IMG/VR virus record: IMGVR_UViG_3300030109_002859
Location: 1 to 64,000 of that record
DNA length: 64,000 nucleotides
Origin: a virus
Direction: 5' to 3' (one strand)
In this document: in pieces, positions 36,739 to 44,222 of the stretch
Layout: each line of letters opens with the position of its first letter
How positions within the stretch are numbered: the stretch's first letter is position 1
The notes under the pieces: generated by a model
Databases searched by the model: none
Seen by the model: only the letters and a program-made list of their open reading frames with translations
Told to the model about the DNA's origin: nothing
Made by a program: the position numbers and the translations under genes

Positions 36739-37280
36739 TGATTAAGTTAAAAAACATATTAAACGAAAAATTTGAAATGCCTGACAATGAAAAGCGTCAG
36801 TTAAAGACTGCTATCAAAGCATTCAACAAGAAGAAAAAAGAATTCTTCGGTCTAAATAGTTCCATAGTGATAATGGCAAAAGTTTTGAAAAAAAATAAAT
36901 TTCCAGGCACGGCAAGAGAATTAGAGAATGCTTTAGTAACTCTTAGAAAAGCGGTAGAAAATGTTGAATCACAACATATGAATGAAGCATTTTCTGGAAT
37001 TACTAATGTGGGTCCTGGATATTCAAATCCAGAAGCTCAAAAGTTTTCAGTAGATGCGGTGAACAAAGCAGGAAAAGAAATTGGAAAAGCTCAACAAAGA
37101 GCAGTTAGTATTTTTACATCAGATATGAAAAACAAGAAGTATGACAAAATGGACTTGGCAAGAAGTATTAAACAAGGAAACATTAGAGACGCAAGTAATT
37201 CTAAAAGAGAAGTATTGTCCAGATTATTCTATGATGTAAGAGATAGATTTAACAAATACAATAGACGAAAAAAGAATTAA
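36738..37280 (+). CDS. Putative capsid-internal protein
   Basis: 180 residues starting MIKLKNILNEKF, a textbook copy of the tag. The rest is helical and lysine-rich, with an additional HMNE-A site near residue 84 that separates two ~85-residue blocks. No recognised domain. Last gene before a 29-base gap with a promoter motif. Confidence 0.5.
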   Translation: MIKLKNILNEKFEMPDNEKRQLKTAIKAFNKKKKEFFGLNSSIVIMAKVLKKNKFPGTARELENALVTLRKAVENVESQHMNEAFSGITNVGPGYSNPEAQKFSVDAVNKAGKEIGKAQQRAVSIFTSDMKNKKYDKMDLARSIKQGNIRDASNSKREVLSRLFYDVRDRFNKYNRRKKN

Positions 37281-37283
37281 CTT

Positions 37284-37291
37284 ATATTTAT
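37284..37291 (+). promoter_or_regulatory. Candidate late promoter motif (ATATTTAT)
   Basis: ATATTTAT within CTTATATTTATATAC, 19 bases before ATG 37310 and followed by a strong AAGGAG at 37297-37302. Confidence 0.4.
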
Positions 37292-37309
37292 ATACAAGGA
37301 GAACATAAA

Positions 37310-37951
37310 ATGGCAAAGTTAAAAGATTTAGTAAAAGAGAATTTCTCATTAGTGGGTGGTGTAGTTTCTACACCGGCAGTTAATGCAGGATATGGTTCTT
37401 TATCACAAATCGTTAAAGAAAAATATGGTGAACAAACACAAAAAGTATCATCAAACCAAGTTAAAGAAGCTTTACAAAACTATAACAAGTTAGGGGAAGC
37501 TCTTTATCAACAACAATCATTAAAAGAAACTGCAAAATCTCTATCTAAGATAGCAGAAATGGCAGCAACACACACGGTTCAAGAAACTGAAAGTTGGTTT
37601 GATAAAGTTACGGTAACTCGTAATATGAAAGAATTAACCAATCATTCAAAATCATTTTCAAAGATTGCAGAAGAAGCATCATCAGTTCAACAAAGATTAG
37701 CTGGACTATATGAAGATATGGGTAGTATCTTAAATCGTTACTACGATATTCCAGAAGGTGCAGAACAAGTCAACAAAGATGAAGAAGAAAAAGATGAACT
37801 TCAAGAAGGTGATTACGAAGCATTCTTCCAAAAAGCAATGAAAAAATTTGGAATATCTTCACCAGACGAATTAGGTTCTGATGAAAAGAAGAAAAAGTTT
37901 TTCAACTATGTAGACAAAAATTACAAAGCAAAAGCTGAAGGAATAAGATAA
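37310..37951 (+). CDS. Putative capsid-internal protein
   Basis: 213 residues starting MAKLKDLVKENF. A helical central region (~50-150, Ser/Ala/Glu-rich) is followed by DELQE-GDYEAFFQKAMKKFG (~165), a possible cut site before a compact C-terminal module (GISSPDELGSDEKKKKFFNYVD). That last module looks like a recurrent small helical domain of phage head-region proteins. Function unknown. Confidence 0.5.
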   Translation: MAKLKDLVKENFSLVGGVVSTPAVNAGYGSLSQIVKEKYGEQTQKVSSNQVKEALQNYNKLGEALYQQQSLKETAKSLSKIAEMAATHTVQETESWFDKVTVTRNMKELTNHSKSFSKIAEEASSVQQRLAGLYEDMGSILNRYYDIPEGAEQVNKDEEEKDELQEGDYEAFFQKAMKKFGISSPDELGSDEKKKKFFNYVDKNYKAKAEGIR

Positions 37952-38310
37952 TGAAATTAAAAGACTTATTATCAGAGTCAAGTTTAAAAGTATTGGACAG
38001 AAAGTTTGGTGAGCCATTACCAACACTTGCTGACACTACAAGAGCATACAAGTTAAAACAAGAAGAATTAAATGAGAAAGCAGCTACAGCTGGAGACAAA
38101 GATGTTAAAACAGTAGCAGCAATGATTGGTAAGTCACCATTAGATGTTAGAGATTTTGTCAACCAGTATGACGACCTTGACGCAGATGATTTGATAGATG
38201 TTTTAGACTCTGGTGCAGATAGAAGAAGAAATGCATTGATGGTTATGGCTGCTATGAAAGGTAATCGTAGAGCATTAAAAGAATTAGACAAACTATTTGG
38301 TATTTTATAA
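37951..38310 (+). CDS. Putative capsid-internal protein
   Basis: 119 residues starting MKLKDLLSESS, the shortest form of the shared tag. An ELNEKA site lies near residue 43. The rest is helical, with an acidic DDLDADDLIDVLD segment. ATG overlaps the preceding stop (TAATG). Confidence 0.5.
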   Translation: MKLKDLLSESSLKVLDRKFGEPLPTLADTTRAYKLKQEELNEKAATAGDKDVKTVAAMIGKSPLDVRDFVNQYDDLDADDLIDVLDSGADRRRNALMVMAAMKGNRRALKELDKLFGIL

Positions 38311-38331
38311 ACAAAAGAAAGAGAGTAAAGG

Positions 38332-38532
38332 TTGTTAAAAGTAGAGATTCGTAAGGGTCAATCAGTAGAAAAAGCACTTAAAATATTTAAACGAAAAGTC
38401 AAAGATTCTGGCATTATGTTTGAATTAAAAGAGCGTTCCTTTTACAAAAAGCCATCGGCTATTAAAAGAGAACAAAGAAATAAAGCAAAGTTAAGAGCAA
38501 AATACGAAAAATTAAAAAATCAAGACGATTAA
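38332..38532 (+). CDS. rpsU: 30S ribosomal protein bS21
   Basis: 66 residues from TTG 38332, preceded by GTAAAGG at 38325-38331. The sequence VEIRKGQSVEKALKIFKRKV...RSFYKKPSAIKREQ aligns along its length with bS21 (V-K-R-x-E/Q-x-x-E-x-A-L-x-x-F-K-R-K, F-Y-E/K-K-P-S). bS21 binds the 30S subunit near the anti-Shine-Dalgarno helix and helps initiation. Phage copies are known from aquatic tailed phages, where replacement of the host protein to favour phage mRNAs has been proposed. A short hairpin follows. Confidence 0.9.
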   Translation: MLKVEIRKGQSVEKALKIFKRKVKDSGIMFELKERSFYKKPSAIKREQRNKAKLRAKYEKLKNQDD

Positions 38533-38539
38533 AATAAAT

Positions 38540-38562
38540 CACACAAAGTGTGTATATTTTTC
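38540..38562 (+). terminator. Possible weak terminator after rpsU
   Basis: CACAC-AAA-GTGTG forms a perfect 5-bp stem (38540-38552), followed by TATATTTTTC. The stem is short, so termination may be partial. Confidence 0.35.
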
Positions 38563-38571
38563 ACAAACTTG

Positions 38572-38579
38572 ATACTTAT
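38572..38579 (+). promoter_or_regulatory. Candidate late promoter motif (ATACTTAT)
   Basis: GATACTTATT upstream of a structured leader and the scaffold gene. Of the twelve motif copies it has the longest distance (117 bases) to the next ATG. Confidence 0.4.
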
Positions 38580-38590
38580 TACTAAATAAA

Positions 38591-38664
38591 TACACTATCG
38601 TGCATTCGCACAACATATAGTGTAACCGATTAAAACTAATCTTATTATAGTTCCCAATAACTAT
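38591..38664 (+). promoter_or_regulatory. Structured leader of scaffold/capsid transcript: three hairpins
   Basis: Three perfect inverted repeats follow one another. First: TACACTAT (38591-38598) with ATAGTGTA (38617-38624), enclosing an inner GTGC-ATTC-GCAC. Second: GATTA-AAAC-TAATC (38628-38641). Third: ATAGTT-CCCAAT-AACTAT (38647-38664). They fall between the promoter motif and the scaffold start. Possible roles are mRNA stabilisation or translational control of the highly expressed capsid genes (inference). Confidence 0.5.
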
Positions 38665-38696
38665 ATTGAATCCAAATAAAATTATGGAGATTAATA

Positions 38697-39917
38697 ATGG
38701 ATGATTTACTAAAAGACGCTATTGCGGATGCTAAGGCAGTTAGAGAAACTGCACTTGCAAACGCTAAAATAGCACTTGAGGAAGCATTCACACCACGTTT
38801 GCAATCTATGTTGTCAAAGAAAATCGCTACAGAAATGGAAGACGCTGATGAAACTGAAGATGCTGAAGAAAGAGGCATGGACGAAGAAGAAGCTGAAGAA
38901 ATGATGGACAAAGACGAGATGGAAGCTGAGGAAATGATGGACAAGGATGAAATGGAAGCTGAAGAAGAAATGGACGCAGAAGAAATGAAAGACGCTGAAG
39001 AAATGGAAAAAGAAGAAGAAATGGATGCCGAGGAAATGATGGACAAGGACGAAACAGAAGACGCAGAAGAAGAAGAAGAAATGGACGAATCTGAGGATAA
39101 AGAAGAAACTGAGGACAAAGACGAAGAGGAAATGGACGAAGTTGAAGATAAAGACGAAGAAGAGAAAATGGACGAATCTGAAGATGCGGAAGAAGAAGAC
39201 GAACTTGACCTTGAATCAGTATTAGCTGAGTTGGAAAAAGACCTTGATGACGAAGACCAAATGGATGAAATCGAAGACAAAGACGAAGAAGAAAAAGTCG
39301 ATGAAAACGATGTATCATCTGATATTGGTAAATCTGATAACAAAGTCAATCCAGAAGCAAATGACTCTTCAAAGACAGGTGCACAAGGACCAGAAGGCGA
39401 AGGTAAAGACGAGCCAGCAGGTAACGAACTTGACGACCACGATGTTGTTAAGGAAGCTGAAGACAAGGACGAAGAAGACTTAGACCTTGACGAAGTTCTT
39501 AGAGCACTTACTGAAGAAGACAAAGAAGAGCAAGACGCGGAAGAGAATGAAAAACTCAAAAAAGAAATACAGGAAACTCGTACTGTAGTAAAATTCATGC
39601 GAGCAAAATTAAACGAAGTTAATTTATTGAACGCTAAACTATTGTTCTCGAACAAATTGTTTAGAGCATTTGGACTTAACAACAACCAGAAACTAAAAGT
39701 TGTAGAAAACTTTGACAGAACTAAAAACTTAAGAGAAGTTAAATTGGTATACGCTACATTAGCAGAATCATTTAAGAAACCTTCTAAGATTAGTGAGTCA
39801 GTTTCTAAAGGTTCAAGTTCAAAACCAGTTCGTTCTACAAAACCAGCGAAAGCACAGGTATTGGCAGAAGGAAATGAGTTAAAAGCAAGATTCAAGAAAT
39901 TAGCAAACATACTTTAA
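38697..39917 (+). CDS. gp22: Prohead scaffolding core protein (gp22-like)
   Basis: 406 residues, with GGAG at 38685-38688. The N-terminal ~45 residues are helical (MDDLLKDAIADAKAVRETA...), residues ~45-285 are an extreme Glu/Asp-rich low-complexity region with repeated MDKDEMEAEE- and EDKDEEE-type units, and the last ~120 residues form a helical, basic-ended domain. The C-terminal part contains KLNE-V, TLAE-S, KISE-S and VLAE-G, fitting destruction by gp21. T4 gp22 (269 residues) lies at the same position between 21 and 23; this one is lengthened by the acidic repeats. Confidence 0.85.
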   Translation: MDDLLKDAIADAKAVRETALANAKIALEEAFTPRLQSMLSKKIATEMEDADETEDAEERGMDEEEAEEMMDKDEMEAEEMMDKDEMEAEEEMDAEEMKDAEEMEKEEEMDAEEMMDKDETEDAEEEEEMDESEDKEETEDKDEEEMDEVEDKDEEEKMDESEDAEEEDELDLESVLAELEKDLDDEDQMDEIEDKDEEEKVDENDVSSDIGKSDNKVNPEANDSSKTGAQGPEGEGKDEPAGNELDDHDVVKEAEDKDEEDLDLDEVLRALTEEDKEEQDAEENEKLKKEIQETRTVVKFMRAKLNEVNLLNAKLLFSNKLFRAFGLNNNQKLKVVENFDRTKNLREVKLVYATLAESFKKPSKISESVSKGSSSKPVRSTKPAKAQVLAEGNELKARFKKLANIL

Positions 39918-39928
39918 GGAGATTAACC

Positions 39929-41575
39929 GTGAGTAAATTAAATTCAATAGAATCTTTGATGGATGGATATAATCCACAAAGACAGCTACTTGAGCAGACT
40001 CGTCAGTTAGTCAAGAAATGGGAGCCAACAGGACTTTTAGAAGGTCTTGAGGACGAAACCAAAGTTCACGGAATGGCAGTATTGCTTGAAAACCAAGCAG
40101 GACAGCTAATCCAAGAAGCTTCTATTACAGGTGGTCAAAACGCAGAAGAATGGAGTGGCGTAGCCCTTCCATTAGTTCGTAGAATTTTTGGTGAACTTGC
40201 AGCACAAGAATTTGTGTCAGTTCAACCAATGAATCTACCTTCTGGTCTGATTTTCTATCTTGACTTCAAATATGGTACAGCCCAAACAGGTAACCATACT
40301 GAAAACTCTGATGTATATGGTAACACATCAGCATCTGACGTAGACGCCGCAGGCGGTCTATATGGCGCAGGTAAGTTCGGATACTCAATCAACGATAAAG
40401 AAACTGCAGTCCAATTAATTGGTACAGCAGCTTCAGCATCAACTTTCTCAACTGGCTCAGTCACTTGGAAAGATGTTGATTTTGAACCAGACCTATCAGC
40501 ATCAGCAGCTATCGCCGATACTGCAGATAATGCATTATTAAAAATTGTAACTGCGAAAGCATCATACACAAACCTAGACGAAGATGGAGTGAGAGCATTC
40601 TCAATTTCAGGTTCTGGTTTTGATGAGTTTTTCCCAGCTTACACAGAGTGGTCAGATTCAGCTTCAACAGTAACATTTATTGTTAGAAAGTCTGGAACAG
40701 CCGCTCCAGTAAACGCAGTTGTGAAATATCACAAACAACCAGCAACTAATTACAGCAGAACAGATTTCGAACCTTCAGCATCACAAGTTGACGCTAATCC
40801 AGAAGGTGACATTGATATTCCTGAATTAGACATTGCGTTAAAGAGCATACCAATCATCGCTAAAACTCGTAAGTTAAAAGCAGTCTGGACTCCAGAACTT
40901 GCTCAAGACTTAAACGCTTACCATTCAGTAGACGCAGAAGCAGAGTTAACATCACTATTATCAGAATACATTTCAATGGAAATTGATTTAGAAATTCTTG
41001 ATATGTTGATGGCTAACGCTTCAGCAAAAACAGAATTCTGGTCAGCAAGAGTTGGATACGAATATGATGGAACTGATTCATTTGTTGAATCAAGTGGTGC
41101 TTCAAACGCTTACACTAAAGGTGACTGGTTCCAAACACTTGGAAACAAAATCCAAAGCGTAAGTAACGCAATTCACCAGAAGACACTAAGAGGTGGAGCA
41201 AACTTCATCGTAGTTTCTCCTGAAACTGCAACAATCCTTGAATCAATTCCTGGATACGCAACTTCAGCAGATGGTGACGCTAACACAAATCAATTCGCTA
41301 TGGGTGTTCAAAAGGTAGGGGCAATTAATAACAGATACACTGTTTACAAAAACCCTTATATGTTAGAAAACCAAATCCTTGTAGGATTTAGAGGTGCTAA
41401 CTTCCTTGAAACAGGTGCGGTGTATTCACCATATGTGCCGTTAATTATGACACCATTAGTATACGACCCTAAAAACTTCACGCCAAGAAAAGGTGTGATG
41501 ACAAGATACGCTAAGAAGATGGTTCGTCCTGAATTCTATGGTAAAGTCGTAGTTGCAGATGTTAACTATGTATAA
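39929..41575 (+). CDS. gp23: Major capsid protein (gp23-like)
   Basis: 548 residues from GTG 39929, with AAGGAG at 39916-39921. The N-terminal propeptide ends at QLIQE-ASITGG (cut after E63), comparable with the cleavage of T4 gp23 after Glu65. The typical start of the mature protein, EWSGVALPLVRRIFGELAAQEFVSVQPMNLPSGLIFYLDFKYG, follows (~73-115). FEP...IPELDIALKSIPIIAKTRKLKAVWTPELAQDLNAYHSVDAE (~277-330) is the HK97-type core. It builds the hexamers of the icosahedral shell. Confidence 0.95.
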   Translation: MSKLNSIESLMDGYNPQRQLLEQTRQLVKKWEPTGLLEGLEDETKVHGMAVLLENQAGQLIQEASITGGQNAEEWSGVALPLVRRIFGELAAQEFVSVQPMNLPSGLIFYLDFKYGTAQTGNHTENSDVYGNTSASDVDAAGGLYGAGKFGYSINDKETAVQLIGTAASASTFSTGSVTWKDVDFEPDLSASAAIADTADNALLKIVTAKASYTNLDEDGVRAFSISGSGFDEFFPAYTEWSDSASTVTFIVRKSGTAAPVNAVVKYHKQPATNYSRTDFEPSASQVDANPEGDIDIPELDIALKSIPIIAKTRKLKAVWTPELAQDLNAYHSVDAEAELTSLLSEYISMEIDLEILDMLMANASAKTEFWSARVGYEYDGTDSFVESSGASNAYTKGDWFQTLGNKIQSVSNAIHQKTLRGGANFIVVSPETATILESIPGYATSADGDANTNQFAMGVQKVGAINNRYTVYKNPYMLENQILVGFRGANFLETGAVYSPYVPLIMTPLVYDPKNFTPRKGVMTRYAKKMVRPEFYGKVVVADVNYV

Positions 41576-41617
41576 TAGTTAGTATTTCAACACATACTAA
41601 TAGCTGATTAAGCATAC

Positions 41618-41656
41618 AGAAGCCCCCAATTTATTTTGGGGGTTTTTGTTTTTTTA
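41618..41656 (+). terminator. Rho-independent terminator after major capsid gene
   Basis: CCCCCAA (41623-41629) pairs with TTGGGGG (41636-41642), followed by a T-rich tract to 41655. The GC-only core in an AT-rich background makes this strong. Confidence 0.85.
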
Positions 41657-41668
41657 TATAAAAATTCA

Positions 41669-41676
41669 ATACTTAT
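41669..41676 (+). promoter_or_regulatory. Candidate late promoter motif (ATACTTAT)
   Basis: CAATACTTATATACG directly after the capsid terminator, at the head of the structured leader of the next gene. Confidence 0.45.
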
Positions 41677-41684
41677 ATACGAGA

Positions 41685-41763
41685 GATTATTTCCAGCCCT
41701 GGCGACGGATGTCGTGGGTATTGTAATCTAACAATTAAAGGTTGAGGGAAGCAGGAAATCCCC
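41685..41763 (+). ncRNA. Candidate structured RNA / 5' leader
   Basis: Two hairpins are visible. GATTA (41685-41689) pairs with TAATC (41724-41728) around an inner CCC...GGG and CGAC-GGAT-GTCG (41703-41714). Then GGGA (41746-41749) pairs with TCCC (41759-41762). The stretch is far richer in G and C than other gaps. It could be an attenuator, a regulatory leader or a small RNA. An in-frame TTG at 41742 would extend the downstream protein by 14 residues (REAGNPLDAWRER...), so part may instead be coding. Confidence 0.35.
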
Positions 41764-41783
41764 TTGACGCATGGAGAGAAAGA

Positions 41784-42431
41784 ATGGCAGATACAGCAAA
41801 AGTAACTCTGAAAAGTAAACTAAGAGAATCTCACGCAAATTATTTCGATAACTTATGTGACTCTATTGTTACTTTATCAGACGACCAAACACTATCAGGA
41901 GCAACAACAATTGCAGTAGATTCATCATTTAAATCACCAGGAAAACTATTGGTAGATATCGATAACGATACATCAATCTACACATTAGTAAGTGGTCACA
42001 CTTATTTCTGGGGAACAGCAACTGGTTTACCAGGCGCAACTGATAACGCTAACGCAATCACATTTGCTCTACCAACACCAAGTCAAGCAGGTGAATACAT
42101 TTGTATTTTACCACAAAATGCAGCAGCAATTTCAAAACTTGTAGGTATTACAGTCGTTGAGGAATCAACAGACACAATTACATATCAAGTATATGAACCA
42201 ACTGCAAACAACACAGCATTGATTGAAACTGGTACGACAGCAACTGGAACACACGGTACACAAAATACTATGGTTAAATTAAACAATTCTCACCTATTAG
42301 TAGGTGATGAGATTCATTGTTATTCATTATCAGCAACTCAATGGTTGGTAAGAATAGTAGGAAGAAACAATCTAATCGCAGCTGGTGATATCGCAATAGA
42401 CCCAGGTAATGTTGGTGGATACATTGACTAA
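41784..42431 (+). CDS. Beta-rich structural protein following major capsid protein
   Basis: 215 residues from ATG 41784, behind GGAGAG at 41773-41778. After a helical start (MADTAKVTLKSKLRESHANYFDNL) the protein is Thr/Ala/Gly-rich and mostly beta, with the regular hydrophobic/polar alternation of virion surface proteins. It has its own terminator on each side, so it is expressed as a single-gene unit right after the capsid gene. A capsid decoration protein is the likely role (inference). Confidence 0.55.
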   Translation: MADTAKVTLKSKLRESHANYFDNLCDSIVTLSDDQTLSGATTIAVDSSFKSPGKLLVDIDNDTSIYTLVSGHTYFWGTATGLPGATDNANAITFALPTPSQAGEYICILPQNAAAISKLVGITVVEESTDTITYQVYEPTANNTALIETGTTATGTHGTQNTMVKLNNSHLLVGDEIHCYSLSATQWLVRIVGRNNLIAAGDIAIDPGNVGGYID

Positions 42432-42471
42432 TAACTAATTAATCAGTCCTGAAGCTGATTATATAGTGATA

Positions 42472-42501
42472 AAAAGCCCCCTATTTATAGGGGGTTTTTT
42501 T
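42472..42501 (+). terminator. Rho-independent terminator
   Basis: CCCCCTA (42477-42483) pairs with TAGGGGG (42488-42494), with a TTTTTTTAT tail. Confidence 0.85.
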
Positions 42502-42521
42502 ATACAAAAATTTAATTATTG

Positions 42522-42529
42522 ATATTTAT
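42522..42529 (+). promoter_or_regulatory. Candidate late promoter motif (ATATTTAT)
   Basis: TTGATATTTATTAATG just after a terminator and 36 bases before ATG 42566, the cleanest promoter context in the window. Confidence 0.5.
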
Positions 42530-42565
42530 TAATGTATATACAATTACTATTAATAGGAGATTTTA

Positions 42566-43735
42566 ATGGCTACAGAAGCAATATGGCCCGGTAGCGGTTC
42601 AGGAATACATCCTGATAGCGGTTCTACACCATTCGCAATATATGATTCAGACTCGGACTTTCAATCAGAAGGCCCAAAATTCGCAAAATGGTGTGCTCAA
42701 AGACTTGGATACCCAATAACAGCGGTTGAGTTACAAGATACTCAATTTTACGCTTGTTTTGAGGAAGCTATTTCTGAATATAGTGCGCAAGTCAATCAAT
42801 TTAACATTCGTGATAACTTATTACATTTAAAGGGACAATCAACGAGTTCAAACTTTACACAACAAAGAATAAGACCAACATTAGCAGAAACTATCTTTAT
42901 ATCAGAAACTTATGGTAGTGAGGCACACGTTGGTGGTAATGTAGAGTTTAAAAGAACTGCAGTCTCAATAAATTCAGGTAGTCAAGTTTATGACTTAAAT
43001 GAGTTAGTTAGTGAAGCGAGTGAAAGTGGAGCAAGTATTGAGGTAAAAAGAGTTCACTATGAGGCAAGTCCAGCGGTGACTCGTTATTATGACCCATATG
43101 CTTCAACGGGTATGGGAACTTACAATATGTTAGATGGATTTGGATTCGGTAATATGTCACCAGCCATTACATTTGTTTTACAACCAATGTATGCAGACTT
43201 ATTAAGAATGCAAGCAATCGAGTTTAATGACCAAATCAGAAAATCAGCATACTCTTTTGAAATAAAGAATAATAAATTAAGAGTATTTCCAGTTCCAACA
43301 GAATCAGGTTCAATGTGGATTGAATATATCAAAACAGAAGATAGAGATAATCCATTAAGAACAAGATATCCATATTCAGGTTCTGAAGGTACGGTATCTG
43401 ATTACTCAAATGCAAGATATGATTTTATTACTTATTCACAAATTAACGATGTGGGTAAACAATGGATTCGTAAGTATGGATTGGCATTATCAAAAGAGTT
43501 ATTAGGTATTGTTCGTAGTAAATACGGGTCAATCCCTATCCCAAATGCAGAGGTTTCATTAGACGGAGATACACTAAGAGCTGAAGCAACTGCCGAAAAA
43601 GAACAATTAGTAGAACAATTAAGAGAAACACTTGAACAAACAAGTCGTAAGGCATTAATGGAAGCTTCAAAGGACGAAAGTGAATTTGAACAAGAGAAGT
43701 TAAGAAAAGTGCCTTATCCACTCTACATAGGATAA
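42566..43735 (+). CDS. gp13: Neck protein (gp13-like)
   Basis: 389 residues, longer than T4 gp13 (309). The conserved region FAKWCAQRLGYPITAVELQDTQFYACFEEAISEYS (residues ~38-72) is the hallmark of the T4-like head-completion protein, and LQPMYADLLRMQAIEFNDQIRKSAYSF (~210-236) fits as well. The C-terminal ~50 residues form an acidic helix. It closes the head and connects to the tail. GGAG at 42557-42560 supports the start. Confidence 0.75.
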   Translation: MATEAIWPGSGSGIHPDSGSTPFAIYDSDSDFQSEGPKFAKWCAQRLGYPITAVELQDTQFYACFEEAISEYSAQVNQFNIRDNLLHLKGQSTSSNFTQQRIRPTLAETIFISETYGSEAHVGGNVEFKRTAVSINSGSQVYDLNELVSEASESGASIEVKRVHYEASPAVTRYYDPYASTGMGTYNMLDGFGFGNMSPAITFVLQPMYADLLRMQAIEFNDQIRKSAYSFEIKNNKLRVFPVPTESGSMWIEYIKTEDRDNPLRTRYPYSGSEGTVSDYSNARYDFITYSQINDVGKQWIRKYGLALSKELLGIVRSKYGSIPIPNAEVSLDGDTLRAEATAEKEQLVEQLRETLEQTSRKALMEASKDESEFEQEKLRKVPYPLYIG

Positions 43736-43739
43736 GAAA

Positions 43740-44222
43740 ATGCCAAGATACTATCCAAAAAAGGATTTGGACACAATAGAAAAGTTTAATAGAGAATTAC
43801 TCGGTGAACCGAATATTTCTAAAGATGGAATTATAGACCAATTTGTTATTCTATACAGAGTATCAGTTTATGAAACTGAATCAAATATGTATGGAGAAGC
43901 ATCTGAAGGAAAAGTCTATCAACAACCAGTTAAACTACCTTGTATTGTAAACGCAGAGGGTTTTGACTTTAATACAGATGACTTTGGTGTAGATAATCGT
44001 CAAAGTGTTTCATTTGCATTTCAAAGAGCATACTTAGTAGAAGTAGACTTGAAGCCAGAAATTGGTGACATTTGTCAATGGAATAGTGGTTATTTTGAAA
44101 TTATATCATTTGATGAGAATCAACTCGTAGGTGGAGATGTAGATAATAGTCACTCAATAGTTGCACAAGCACGACTAACAAGAATGCCAACCACAAACTT
44201 AGAAGAATATAGAGGATATTAA
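43740..44222 (+). CDS. Neck/head-completion protein (gp14-like by position)
   Basis: 160 residues. It is beta-rich, with VSVYETESNMYGEASEGKVYQQPVKLPCIV (~34-63) and DICQWNSGYFEIISFDENQLVGG (~115-137), which resembles the small head-tail connector proteins of T4-like phages. T4 gp14 is 256 residues, so this would be a short form. Adjacency to gp13-like (4 bases) is the main support. Confidence 0.5.
   Translation: MPRYYPKKDLDTIEKFNRELLGEPNISKDGIIDQFVILYRVSVYETESNMYGEASEGKVYQQPVKLPCIVNAEGFDFNTDDFGVDNRQSVSFAFQRAYLVEVDLKPEIGDICQWNSGYFEIISFDENQLVGGDVDNSHSIVAQARLTRMPTTNLEEYRGY

Noticed and set aside
38645-39910. 421-residue minus-strand, serine-rich open frame opposite the scaffold gene
   Set aside because: It arises because GAA/GAC/GAG-rich acidic repeats read in reverse as serine and leucine codons; the + strand frame is the gp22-like scaffold in the expected position.
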